Assembly (NCBI GenBank): GCA_021852325.1
Contig: JAJZNM010000039.1
Span: 1 to 7,519 of the forward strand
Source: Pseudomonadota bacterium
GTDB lineage: Bacteria > Pseudomonadota > Gammaproteobacteria > JAKAQQ01
Length of the DNA: 7,519 nucleotides
Direction of reading: 5' to 3'
The notes beneath the pieces were generated by a model that saw nothing but the letters and a program-made list of their open reading frames with translations, searched no databases and was not told where the DNA came from. A program made the position numbers and the translations under genes. Shown here one piece after another: positions 1 through 6,506 of this stretch (positions are counted from its first letter, which is position 1; every line of letters begins with the position of its first letter).

Positions 1-246
1 GCTGCCGATCCGAATGGGATCGATTCGACCCGGTCGCTCGCCTCGTACACTCTGCGTTGCCGAGTGGTCAAGCGGTGGTAGTAGCTGAACACCATGCTCG
101 GTATCCGGGATCCGGTCAGGTACCCTAACAGTTTAACCCGGAGTGCCCTTGTGCCCGATGGCAACCGACGGAGGATCCATCCGCGCAAGGCCTGGAAAAG
201 GGTTATGCTGTGCCGCTCTGTGCGCCCACCGAGAAGGAGGCAGATC
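1..246. other. 5' leader/intergenic region without a supported gene
   Basis: I see no convincing gene in this stretch. An open frame continuing upstream from the exporter start exists from ATG 94, but it would add 51 basic residues with no membrane segment and no family resemblance. A short imperfect inverted repeat occurs at 11-27 (CGAAT, 7-nt loop, ATTCG) and another at 100-124 (GGTA/TACC enclosing CCGG-GAT-CCGG). Neither is followed by a T-run, so neither is called a terminator. A TATGCT at 204-209 could be a -10 box for the exporter, but I see no good -35 at the right spacing. Confidence 0.5.
234..240 (+). promoter_or_regulatory. Strong Shine-Dalgarno deciding the exporter start
   Basis: AAGGAGG lies 6 nt upstream of GTG 247, an almost ideal match to the 16S anti-Shine-Dalgarno at near-ideal spacing. 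It is the main reason for choosing GTG 247 over the longer in-frame ATG at 94. The protein from 247 also begins as family members do, with a short polar tail and then the first membrane helix. Confidence 0.85.
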
Positions 247-1176
247 GTGACTGAGGACCTGCCCGCCAGCCACCCGCGGCGCATCCTGTTCGCTTACCTT
301 GTGCTGTATCTCGTCTGGGGATCAACCTACCTCGGAATCCGGATTGGCGTCATGAGCTGGCCACCTGCGATCCTGGCTGGCTTGCGTTTCACGGTCGCCG
401 GAGGAATCCTCCTCGCCTTGGGGGCCTTCCGCGGGGAGACCTGGCGCGCGCTTCCCCTGAGCTGGATCCTCCGGTGCGGGCTCCCCATGGGAACCCTCCT
501 CATCGCCATTTCGAACGGCCTTCTTTGCTGGGGTGAACAGTGGGTGCCTTCCAACCTGTCTGCCCTGATCGGGGCAACCTCTGCCCTCTGGATCGTCGGG
601 CTCGAAACGGTCTGGATGAGACGGGCTGCCCGCATCCCCCGGGGGAGCTGGCTCGGCCTCATCCTGGGATTGCTCGGAGTCGGCGTGCTTCTCGGTACGC
701 ATCTCGGCAGGCTGAATCCAGCCTATCGTACCGGAGTCGCGGCGATTCTGGCCGCATCATTCTTCTGGGCACTGGGAACGGTGTGGGGCAGGCGCTTCGC
801 CCGCTCCGAGACCCCGCTCCTGTCATCCGGCGTACAGATGCTCTGGGGCGGGGGACTGCTCCTCGCCGTCGCGACCACGACCGGGGACTGGGCAGACTGG
901 CACTGGAATGGGCAGGGGCTCTGGGCCGTGTCCTACCTCTGCCTCATGGGATCCTGTCTCGCCTATACGGTCTACCTCTGGCTCATCCCGAGAACGAGCC
1001 CGGCCCGGATCGGCACCATTTCCTACATCAACCCGGTGGTTGCGGTGGTGCTCGGATGGCTCGTGCTCGGCGAGACCCTGGATGGAATCCAGCTCCTCGG
1101 CATGGGCGTGATCCTGGTCAGCATCTTCTGGGTGATCCGCGCGGACCGATCCCGTACTCAATCGGTATCGAACTGA
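247..1176 (+). CDS. EamA/DMT-family exporter, YedA-like
   Basis: This is a predicted inner-membrane transporter of the drug/metabolite transporter superfamily, 309 aa from GTG 247, the usual length for the family. About ten hydrophobic segments form two EamA repeats. Visible hallmarks are WGSTYLGIRIGV at residues 24-35 in helix 1, GEQWVPSNLSALIGAT at 96-111 ending the first repeat, and in the second repeat GSCLAYTVYLWLI near 235-247 followed by SPARIGTISYINPVVAVVLG (251-270) and LGETL (274-278). The pattern closely resembles E. coli YedA. Family members export amino acids or other small metabolites; the substrate cannot be told from sequence. The gene appears monocistronic: the next gene is convergent and overlaps its last 19 bp (1158-1176). 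No frameshift or missing segment is seen. Confidence 0.9.
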   Translation: MTEDLPASHPRRILFAYLVLYLVWGSTYLGIRIGVMSWPPAILAGLRFTVAGGILLALGAFRGETWRALPLSWILRCGLPMGTLLIAISNGLLCWGEQWVPSNLSALIGATSALWIVGLETVWMRRAARIPRGSWLGLILGLLGVGVLLGTHLGRLNPAYRTGVAAILAASFFWALGTVWGRRFARSETPLLSSGVQMLWGGGLLLAVATTTGDWADWHWNGQGLWAVSYLCLMGSCLAYTVYLWLIPRTSPARIGTISYINPVVAVVLGWLVLGETLDGIQLLGMGVILVSIFWVIRADRSRTQSVSN

Positions 1177-2819
1177 TCCCACCAGTGCCAGGGGGGCGGC
1201 TTCGGGGTCCTCGGGACTGGCATCTTCCGGACGGCCGGAAGGACCTTGAAGAGAATCAGTCCACCCTGGGCCGGAATCGAGAAGATGCGTGCAAAGTATT
1301 CCGGGTTGGGCGCCGGTGACAAGGTCCGGGCGTTCACCGGCCGATGCGCGGCTGGCAGGGCATCCCGGTACACCAGGAGATCGTCTCCCGGCCGGATCAC
1401 GCCGGCATGGATTTCGGCATAGAGGGCTCGCGCCGAGCGGACGAAGGGAATCGGCGCATGACGGAGCGGGTAAAGTTCATAGATGGTGGGTGGGCGCGGG
1501 TAGAGGTAACTCACGACTGGAGCCGGATGTTCCTCGAGATAGGTCCGCAAACGATGAAGCCCCTGGACGGTCTTGGGAACCGGAATGAGCCCGGGGAACA
1601 CGAATCCTGGCAACACGAGGAGCGCGAGAAAGGCGAACAAGGCCAGGAGCGATGCCGAAATCGCGCCACCCGCCCTCTGGGCAAGCCCCGCGTGGCGGCC
1701 AAACAGGAAGGCCGACCCGCCCAGGCTCAAAAGGACGAGGGCCGGCGCCGCTGGCAGGATGTATTTGCTCTGCTTCGAGACAGACAACGAAAAAAAGAAA
1801 ACGGTCCAGACGGCCCAGGTGAGTGCCAGCCGCCAGGGGAGTTCCCCTCTGAGACGCCAGGCCGCCACGAGACCAAAAGGCACAAGGAGCGACCAGGGGA
1901 AAAAATCACCCCAGAGGGTATGGAGGTAAAGCCAGGGGCCGTGCTGGTGGTCGAGCCCGCTCAGAAAACGGGTGAAGTTCTGGTAGATGAGTGCTGCCCG
2001 GACAAAATCCCAGTTGACTTGCAGCCCCGCGACGACCGACCAGAGCACGAGGAGGCTCAGGGCGAGCGCCAGGCCCCGAAACGGACGGATGGCGAATATC
2101 CGCTTCCAGAGCCTGATCCCGGCGTCCTTCGTCCATCGGAGGAGACCGGGGTCGGCGAGGAGCATCTCGAGACCCATGCCGGGAAGCGTGATGGCGATCC
2201 CGACCGGACCCTTGGCGGATGTGGCCAGAAGGATCCCGAGCCAGAGCTCCCAGGGAAATCCGCGCACCCTTCCCAGGCGATGGCGGGCATAGCCGGTATA
2301 GGCGATGAGCACCCCGAGCGCGAGGAGGCTGTCGGTATGCGCTGTGAAAAAATTGTAGAGCGCGATCGGCAGCGCTGCGAGCGCGAGGAGCGGCAGGGTG
2401 GATGCCACGGATGGAAACAGGGTACGCAGCCATCGGCGCATCCAGAAAATCCAGGCCAGATAGGCCAGGGTCCCGGGAATACGGATCGCCGCGCGCAAGG
2501 GCAGTCCGAGCAGGCGGAACGGGATGGCGAGCCAGTAGTAGAGCGGGGGATATTCGACGTAGGGCAGTCCGTTTTTCAGGGGGACCCAGAAACTCGCCCG
2601 TGCGATCATCTCGCGCACGACTTCCGCGAAACGCGGCTCCTCAGCAGGGATGAGGCCATGGTTGAACATCGCGATGCCAAAGACGACCGCGAGAAATCCG
2701 AGCAGGCCGGCCGAGGTCTTCCACTCGATCAGCGGGTTCTGGCCGGATCCCCAGGAGGTGGCGGTGCTTGGCGCGCAGAGAGCCGGTGGAGCTGTTGTAG
2801 CTGGAGTCTCGGTCACCAC
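1158..2819 (-). CDS. Glycosyltransferase family 39 (ArnT/PMT-like) membrane protein
   Basis: This is a 553-aa polytopic membrane protein, probably a polyprenyl-phosphate-sugar-dependent glycosyltransferase acting on the periplasmic face. After about 36 polar residues and a first helix (about 37-54) comes AEEPRFAEVVREM at 59-71, the family's acidic first-loop motif (usually DEPRYAE or DEVRYAE). Then come YVEYPPLYYWL (87-97), HTDSLLALGV (161-170), SAKGPVG (201-207), HQHGPWLYL (291-299), GDFFPWSLL (304-312) and SKQSKYILPAAPAL (348-361), all in ArnT-like order. A hydrophilic C-terminal part (about 415-553) follows the last helices and likely forms a soluble domain. The start is GTG 2819 or the adjacent GTG 2816; no Shine-Dalgarno is visible. 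Acceptor and sugar are unknown: the rest of the arn pathway is absent here, so aminoarabinose transfer to lipid A is only one possibility. Confidence 0.85.
   Translation of the reverse strand: MVTETPATTAPPALCAPSTATSWGSGQNPLIEWKTSAGLLGFLAVVFGIAMFNHGLIPAEEPRFAEVVREMIARASFWVPLKNGLPYVEYPPLYYWLAIPFRLLGLPLRAAIRIPGTLAYLAWIFWMRRWLRTLFPSVASTLPLLALAALPIALYNFFTAHTDSLLALGVLIAYTGYARHRLGRVRGFPWELWLGILLATSAKGPVGIAITLPGMGLEMLLADPGLLRWTKDAGIRLWKRIFAIRPFRGLALALSLLVLWSVVAGLQVNWDFVRAALIYQNFTRFLSGLDHQHGPWLYLHTLWGDFFPWSLLVPFGLVAAWRLRGELPWRLALTWAVWTVFFFSLSVSKQSKYILPAAPALVLLSLGGSAFLFGRHAGLAQRAGGAISASLLALFAFLALLVLPGFVFPGLIPVPKTVQGLHRLRTYLEEHPAPVVSYLYPRPPTIYELYPLRHAPIPFVRSARALYAEIHAGVIRPGDDLLVYRDALPAAHRPVNARTLSPAPNPEYFARIFSIPAQGGLILFKVLPAVRKMPVPRTPKPPPWHWWDQFDTD
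1224..1241. other. Perfect 7-bp GC-rich hairpin beyond the exporter stop
   Basis: CTTCCGG, loop ACGG, CCGGAAG. It lies 47 nt after the exporter stop, inside the 3' coding part of the opposing glycosyltransferase. There is no U-tract on either strand, so it is not a classic intrinsic terminator. It could stall polymerase or protect the 3' end of the exporter mRNA. It may also be an accident of GC-rich coding sequence. Confidence 0.3.
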
Positions 2820-2822
2820 GCC

Positions 2823-2828
2823 ATTTTA
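2823..2828 (-). promoter_or_regulatory. Possible -10 box (TAAAAT) for the glycosyltransferase
   Basis: On the minus strand TAAAAT (5 of 6 to TATAAT) ends only 3 nt before GTG 2819. If used, transcription would begin at or next to the tandem GTG codons, giving a leaderless mRNA, which would fit the missing Shine-Dalgarno. No good -35 is seen about 17 bp upstream, so this is weak. Confidence 0.2.
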
Positions 2829-2832
2829 TCGG

Positions 2833-2861
2833 TTCGCCCCGTGGCTCGCCGGGTGTATAGT
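2833..2861 (+). promoter_or_regulatory. Candidate sigma70 promoter for rlmJ
   Basis: TATAGT at 2856-2861 matches 5 of 6 bases of the -10 consensus. TTCGCC at 2833-2838 is a weak -35 (3 of 6) at the ideal 17-bp spacing. It lies in the only non-coding DNA (74 bp) between the divergent glycosyltransferase and rlmJ, where an rlmJ promoter would be expected. Transcription would start some 25 nt before GTG 2894. Confidence 0.35.
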
Positions 2862-2893
2862 CTAGGCCTGAACGCGCGAGCGGGACCCGGATC

Positions 2894-3751
2894 GTGAACT
2901 ACGCGCACCGCTTCCATGCCGGAAACTTTGCCGATGTGCACAAGCATCTCGTGCTGACCGCGCTCCTCATGCGTCTTTCGGAAAAACCCTCACCCTGGTT
3001 CTACCTGGATACCCATGCGGGCGAGGGACTTTATCCGCTCGCAAACCTCAGCCCGCAGGGCCGGAATGAGTTCGAATCCGGTGTCGCACCCATCTTCCAA
3101 GCCCCCATCGACAACCCCGTCGTGCGCACCTACCAGGCCCTTCTCCACCGCTTCAATCCTGAGGCGACCCTGGCCTGCTACCCGGGATCCCCGCTCGTCG
3201 CCGCAGCGCTCGCCCGTACCGGCGACCGGCTGGTCGCCACGGAATGGGTCCCGGAACGGGCACAGACGCTCCGGGGAAACCTGGCCAGAGGGCCGGTCAA
3301 CGTGCATTGCCGGGATGGATATGAGGCACTTGGTGCCTTCCTCCCCCCACGGGAGCAGCGTGGCGTCATCCTGATCGATCCCCCATACGAATCCATGCGC
3401 GAGACAGAGCCGTTGCTTCGGGCCCTCTCCCGCGCCCTCGCGCGCTTCCCGCACGGGATCTACCTCATCTGGCATCCCGGGGTGGATCCGGCATTCGTCT
3501 CGGGGCTGAGACGAAAGCTCCAAACACTCGGAGACGTCACGTTCCTCGACTGGCAGACCTCGCGTCGGCAAGGTCTCCGCGGGAGCGGCCTCGCCGTCTT
3601 CAACTTGCCCCATGGACTCGCCGCCAGGCTGGATCAGGTCTGGCAGAGTCTCGGGGGGATTTACGCCACCACGCTCGGACCGGTCGAGTTTGTGCAAACC
3701 GAATCCCCAAAGAAGCGGATGACCGGCCGCATCCGGAAGATGCTCCCCTGA
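2894..3751 (+). CDS. rlmJ: 23S rRNA (adenine(2030)-N(6))-methyltransferase RlmJ
   Basis: RlmJ is an S-adenosylmethionine-dependent cytoplasmic enzyme that methylates N6 of A2030 (E. coli numbering) in 23S rRNA. The 285-aa product matches E. coli RlmJ (280 aa) in length and motif order: NYAHRFHAGNFADVHKH at the N-terminus (family HSFHAGNHADVLKH), DTHAGEG at 39-45 (SAM motif I), YPGSP at 96-100, the catalytic IDPPYE at 161-166 (N6-adenine methyltransferase DPPY), GIYLIWHP at 188-195 and RGSGLAVFNLP at 229-239. GTG 2894 is chosen because the family-conserved N-terminus begins directly after it; only a weak CGGGAC ribosome-binding site precedes it. The last 15 or so residues are basic and not conserved. 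It is divergent from the glycosyltransferase and probably co-transcribed with the small membrane gene that follows. Confidence 0.95.
   Translation: MNYAHRFHAGNFADVHKHLVLTALLMRLSEKPSPWFYLDTHAGEGLYPLANLSPQGRNEFESGVAPIFQAPIDNPVVRTYQALLHRFNPEATLACYPGSPLVAAALARTGDRLVATEWVPERAQTLRGNLARGPVNVHCRDGYEALGAFLPPREQRGVILIDPPYESMRETEPLLRALSRALARFPHGIYLIWHPGVDPAFVSGLRRKLQTLGDVTFLDWQTSRRQGLRGSGLAVFNLPHGLAARLDQVWQSLGGIYATTLGPVEFVQTESPKKRMTGRIRKMLP
3735..3740 (+). promoter_or_regulatory. Ribosome-binding site inside the rlmJ end, supporting CTG 3748
   Basis: GGAAGA lies 7 nt upstream of CTG 3748, good spacing for a Shine-Dalgarno. GTG 3817, the first canonical start in that frame, has nothing similar before it. 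The site lies in the last codons of rlmJ, so translation of the next gene would be coupled to termination of rlmJ. Confidence 0.4.
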
Positions 3752-4167
3752 TCCTCTCTCCGGCTTCAAGCCGCACCCTGGCCCTCTGCATCCTGATCCT
3801 CCATCTTGCGATCATTGTGTTCAACGTCGGAGGGCTCATCCTGATCCCTTGGGGCGGGATGCGCAGCTGGCGTTGGGTACGCAACTTCTGGCTCCGGCTG
3901 GCCCACCTTGTGGCACTCTCCGTGGTGGCGGTCCAGGCACTCCTCGGCCGGGCCTGCTTCCTGACCATCTGGCAGTCTGAACTCAGCCAACGCGCGAGAT
4001 CGGAGGGCCACACGCCGCCCCTCATCGCCCACTGGATCAACCAACTCATCTTTTGGCCCATCCCGTTATGGGTCTTCACCGTGGCCTATGTCTTGGTCTG
4101 GATCTATACCGCGGCACTCTGGTGGCGTTTCCCGCCCCGTCCCCCATTTGGACGATCAGGCTCCTAG
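3748..4167 (+). CDS. DUF2784-family small inner-membrane protein (start uncertain, probably CTG)
   Basis: The product is 139 aa if translated from CTG 3748, with three hydrophobic helices (about 11-33, 50-66, 103-126) and no known function. DUF2784 resemblance: a first helix with ILHLAIIVFNVGGLIL (17-32) matching the family's LLHLAFVLFVVLGGLL; a second helix after LRLAH; then ACFLTIWQSELSQRA (69-83), matching the family's C-PLT-xx-E-xx-LR; and a final helix. The only canonical start is GTG 3817, which would cut helix 1 in half and lose its conserved histidine. The frame is open upstream but contains no ATG, GTG or TTG as far back as position 3601. CTG 3748 overlaps the rlmJ stop as CTGA and has GGAAGA 7 nt before it; CTG 3778 and CTG 3793 are weaker choices. 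A one-base error in the CCCC at 3745-3748 could also hide the real start. The family call is from remembered motifs. Confidence 0.7.
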   Translation: MILSPASSRTLALCILILHLAIIVFNVGGLILIPWGGMRSWRWVRNFWLRLAHLVALSVVAVQALLGRACFLTIWQSELSQRARSEGHTPPLIAHWINQLIFWPIPLWVFTVAYVLVWIYTAALWWRFPPRPPFGRSGS

Positions 4168-6506
4168 CGTCTCCGTCGCCGGGCGGTGTTCCGGCCCGGG
4201 CGGGCGGGCGGAGCCTTGACCTCGTCGAGGAGCATGCACAGGGCCTGCTCGATTTCCCCCTCGGTGAGGAGAACCGTGTCCGCGGCAGGCCCGAGCGGAA
4301 TGTAGCTGTCACGGCCTGTCAGGCGGCGCACGGGTTTGGGATGGCGCGGTTCCGAAAGCCTGGCCACGATCTCCTCGGAGACTCCACCCGTCTCGCGCCC
4401 CTCATCCACCACGAGCACCCCCTTGGCGAGGCCAGAGGCCTCCCGGATCGCTTCATGGTGGATCGGCTTGAGCCAGCGCAGATCCATCACGGAAATCCTC
4501 GCCCCCTTCACCCGGGCGACCCTGTCGGCTGCGCGGAGGGAAAAATAGACCCCGTTGCCGTAGGTGACCACCAGAAGATCGGCCCCGTTGGGATCTCCAT
4601 AAAACCGGGGTTCGCCAAGTGGTATGGCCACCCCGGGCTGGGGGTAGGGCGCAAGCCAAAGCCGATCACCCGGCGTGTGGAGATCCTTGGTCATGTAGAG
4701 CGCGATGGGCTCGAGAAACACGCTCACACGGCCATCCACACGCGCGAGTGCGAGCAGGGTCCTTAAGAGCCCCGCGGCATCGTCGGCGCGGGCCGGACAG
4801 GCGACGATGAGCCCGGGGATATCGCGGAGAACGGCGATGCTGTTGTCATTGTGGAAATGTCCTCCGAAGCCCTTCTGGTAGGCGAGTCCTGCCATGCGCA
4901 CCACCATGCCATTGCGATACTGGTCAGCCGAGAAGAACTGCAAGGAGGCGGCCTCGCCCCGGATCTGGTCTTCCGCATTGTGGAAATAGGCGAGATACTG
5001 GATCTCGGGGACCGGCAAAAGCCCCCAGAAGGCCCCACCCTGGGCCAGTCCCAGGATCGACTGTTCATCGAGCAGGGTATTGAAAACCCGGCGTGGCCCG
5101 TGTTGCCGCCTGAGACCTGAGGTGACCGTATAGACCCCTCCTTTCTGTGCCACATCCTCGCCGAAGACGATCATCTCGGGATACTTGAAGAGGAGTTCAC
5201 CCAGCGCCCGGTTGATCCCGAGAGACAGGTGCAGTGGCGCATCGGCCGGGTCGGGAGCGGGCCTCCCGCGATGGACGGAGGACGGATCCGCAGGTTCACG
5301 GCGGGCTTCCGCCTCTACCGCCTCCCGGCGATAGGGCGCGAGCGGGGCCATGACGGCTTCCGGGGTTGACAGCCGGGGTCGCCCCACCGCCCATTCGGCC
5401 AGATCGCGCACCTCGTTGCGGACGGCCTCATAGCAATCGAGCAGCTCGCGAGCCGACGCAAGCCCGGCCTGATTCAGGTGGCGCGCACTTTGCAGGATCG
5501 GATCGAGGGCCTCGGTCTCTTCGATGCTCGCAAGACTCCGGTACTCGGCTTCCTGGTCAGTTCCGGCGTGACCCAGCAGGCGGACGACCCTGAGATGAAA
5601 AAACACGGGCGCCCGCGTCTTTCGGCAACAATCGATCGCCTCTCGTGCCACACGCCAGGTTTCGAACAAATCCAGGCCATCCGCCGTGAAATACCGCCAC
5701 CCCGGGCGATCCCGGTAGCTGGCTTCGATCCATCCGCGGGGAGTCTCGACCGAGATTCCCCAGCCGTTGTCCTCACAGAGGCAAAACAGGGGGCAGGGAA
5801 GACCCTGGTAGGCCGTCCAGCCCGCCGCATTGATCGCACCGAGCGCGGTCGAATGATTGACGCTCGCATCGCCCAGGTTCGCGAACACGATGCCATCGGG
5901 TGGCCGGTCCCGGGTGCCCGCCTGTATCCAGGCGGTCTCGAGCAGTGCGGCTGCGCCCATCGCCTTCGGGAGATGGCTCGCGATCGTGCTGGTCTGAGGC
6001 GGAGCCAGGAGCTTCGGATGGCCCAAGACCTTGTGGCGGCCTTGCGCGATCGGATCCTCCTCAGCCGCAACCAGCGACAGCAGGAGTGCGCGCACCATGT
6101 CGACTGCAGGGTCGTGCCGGGCCCGTTCCAGAAGGAGCGCCCCGCTCCGGTAGTGGAGAAAGACGGGGTCGGTGAGTCGGAGCAGGCGTCCGAACACGGC
6201 ATTGCCCTCATGGCCGCTGCTCCCGATCGTGTAGTATCCAAGCCCCTTGGCCCGGAGTTCCCGTGCCATGAGGTCGATGTGGCGCGAACGCAGCTGGGAC
6301 TCAAAAAGCTCCCAGGCATCCCGAACCCGGAGGCCCGGCACGGCACCGAGCTCCTGATCCGACTCCCGGGGTGGGGGTGGCACCGCCGGGGATCCGAGCG
6401 CAGCGAGGAACCGGACCGTCTTCTGGTCCAAAAGTTCTGCCCGGTTGACACTGCGCAGCGCCTGCCGGACGAGCCCCGGACGTCGGACCGGCGGATCAGA
6501 AGGCAT
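4164..6506 (-). CDS. Fused alpha-beta E1 of a 2-oxoacid dehydrogenase (thiamine diphosphate-dependent)
   Basis: The 780-aa protein carries both halves of a heterotetrameric-type E1 in one chain. E1 decarboxylates a 2-oxoacid on thiamine diphosphate and passes the acyl group to lipoyl-E2. The alpha part (about 60-370) shows YYTIGSSGHEGNA (91-103), FLHYRSGALLLERA (116-129) and the cofactor motif from GD (212-213) to CEDNGWGIS (244-252). A charged, proline-rich linker (about 385-425) follows. The beta part (425-760) shows VFGEDVAQKGGVY (447-459, with Glu450 as the likely cofactor-activating residue), DEQSILGLAQGGAFWGLLPV (480-499), GGHFHNDNS (548-556) where family members usually have an HSQS-type motif, and DLRWLKPI plus VVDEGRETGGVSEEI toward the end. 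The tail is five arginines. ATG 6506 lies inside the end of the upstream dehydrogenase gene (11-bp overlap) without its own Shine-Dalgarno, so translation is probably coupled. The substrate (branched-chain, 2-oxoadipate or other) is not determined; no E2 or E3 is nearby. Confidence 0.88.
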   Translation of the reverse strand: MPSDPPVRRPGLVRQALRSVNRAELLDQKTVRFLAALGSPAVPPPPRESDQELGAVPGLRVRDAWELFESQLRSRHIDLMARELRAKGLGYYTIGSSGHEGNAVFGRLLRLTDPVFLHYRSGALLLERARHDPAVDMVRALLLSLVAAEEDPIAQGRHKVLGHPKLLAPPQTSTIASHLPKAMGAAALLETAWIQAGTRDRPPDGIVFANLGDASVNHSTALGAINAAGWTAYQGLPCPLFCLCEDNGWGISVETPRGWIEASYRDRPGWRYFTADGLDLFETWRVAREAIDCCRKTRAPVFFHLRVVRLLGHAGTDQEAEYRSLASIEETEALDPILQSARHLNQAGLASARELLDCYEAVRNEVRDLAEWAVGRPRLSTPEAVMAPLAPYRREAVEAEARREPADPSSVHRGRPAPDPADAPLHLSLGINRALGELLFKYPEMIVFGEDVAQKGGVYTVTSGLRRQHGPRRVFNTLLDEQSILGLAQGGAFWGLLPVPEIQYLAYFHNAEDQIRGEAASLQFFSADQYRNGMVVRMAGLAYQKGFGGHFHNDNSIAVLRDIPGLIVACPARADDAAGLLRTLLALARVDGRVSVFLEPIALYMTKDLHTPGDRLWLAPYPQPGVAIPLGEPRFYGDPNGADLLVVTYGNGVYFSLRAADRVARVKGARISVMDLRWLKPIHHEAIREASGLAKGVLVVDEGRETGGVSEEIVARLSEPRHPKPVRRLTGRDSYIPLGPAADTVLLTEGEIEQALCMLLDEVKAPPARPGRNTARRRRR

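Noticed and set aside
55..95. tRNA-like stretch: GCCGAGTGGTCAAGCGG looks like the D-arm of a class II (Leu/Ser/Tyr) tRNA
   Set aside because: No matching anticodon stem-loop (only three pairs and no U33), no GTTCRA T-loop at the right distance, and no complementary acceptor ends. At best a chance match or a decayed fragment.
94..246. N-terminal extension of the exporter from ATG 94
   Set aside because: It has no Shine-Dalgarno and adds a basic, non-membrane stretch foreign to the family; GTG 247 has an AAGGAGG at ideal spacing.
540..1319. 259-codon plus-strand open frame overlapping the exporter in another frame
   Set aside because: Its Arg/Gly/Pro-rich composition is typical of an out-of-frame read of GC-rich DNA; the exporter frame has complete family motifs.
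1344..2897. 517-codon open frame on the plus strand opposite the glycosyltransferase
   Set aside because: It is rich in Glu, Arg, Gly, Pro and Gln with no recognisable domain, as expected for the antisense of a GC-rich membrane-protein gene; the minus-strand gene has clear family motifs.
2990..3769. 259-codon minus-strand open frame opposite rlmJ
   Set aside because: No family resemblance; rlmJ is unambiguous on the plus strand.
4179..4199. GC-rich inverted repeat as an intrinsic terminator for the convergent pair
   Set aside because: No U-run follows the stem on either strand and it lies within E1 coding sequence, so a terminator call is not supported.
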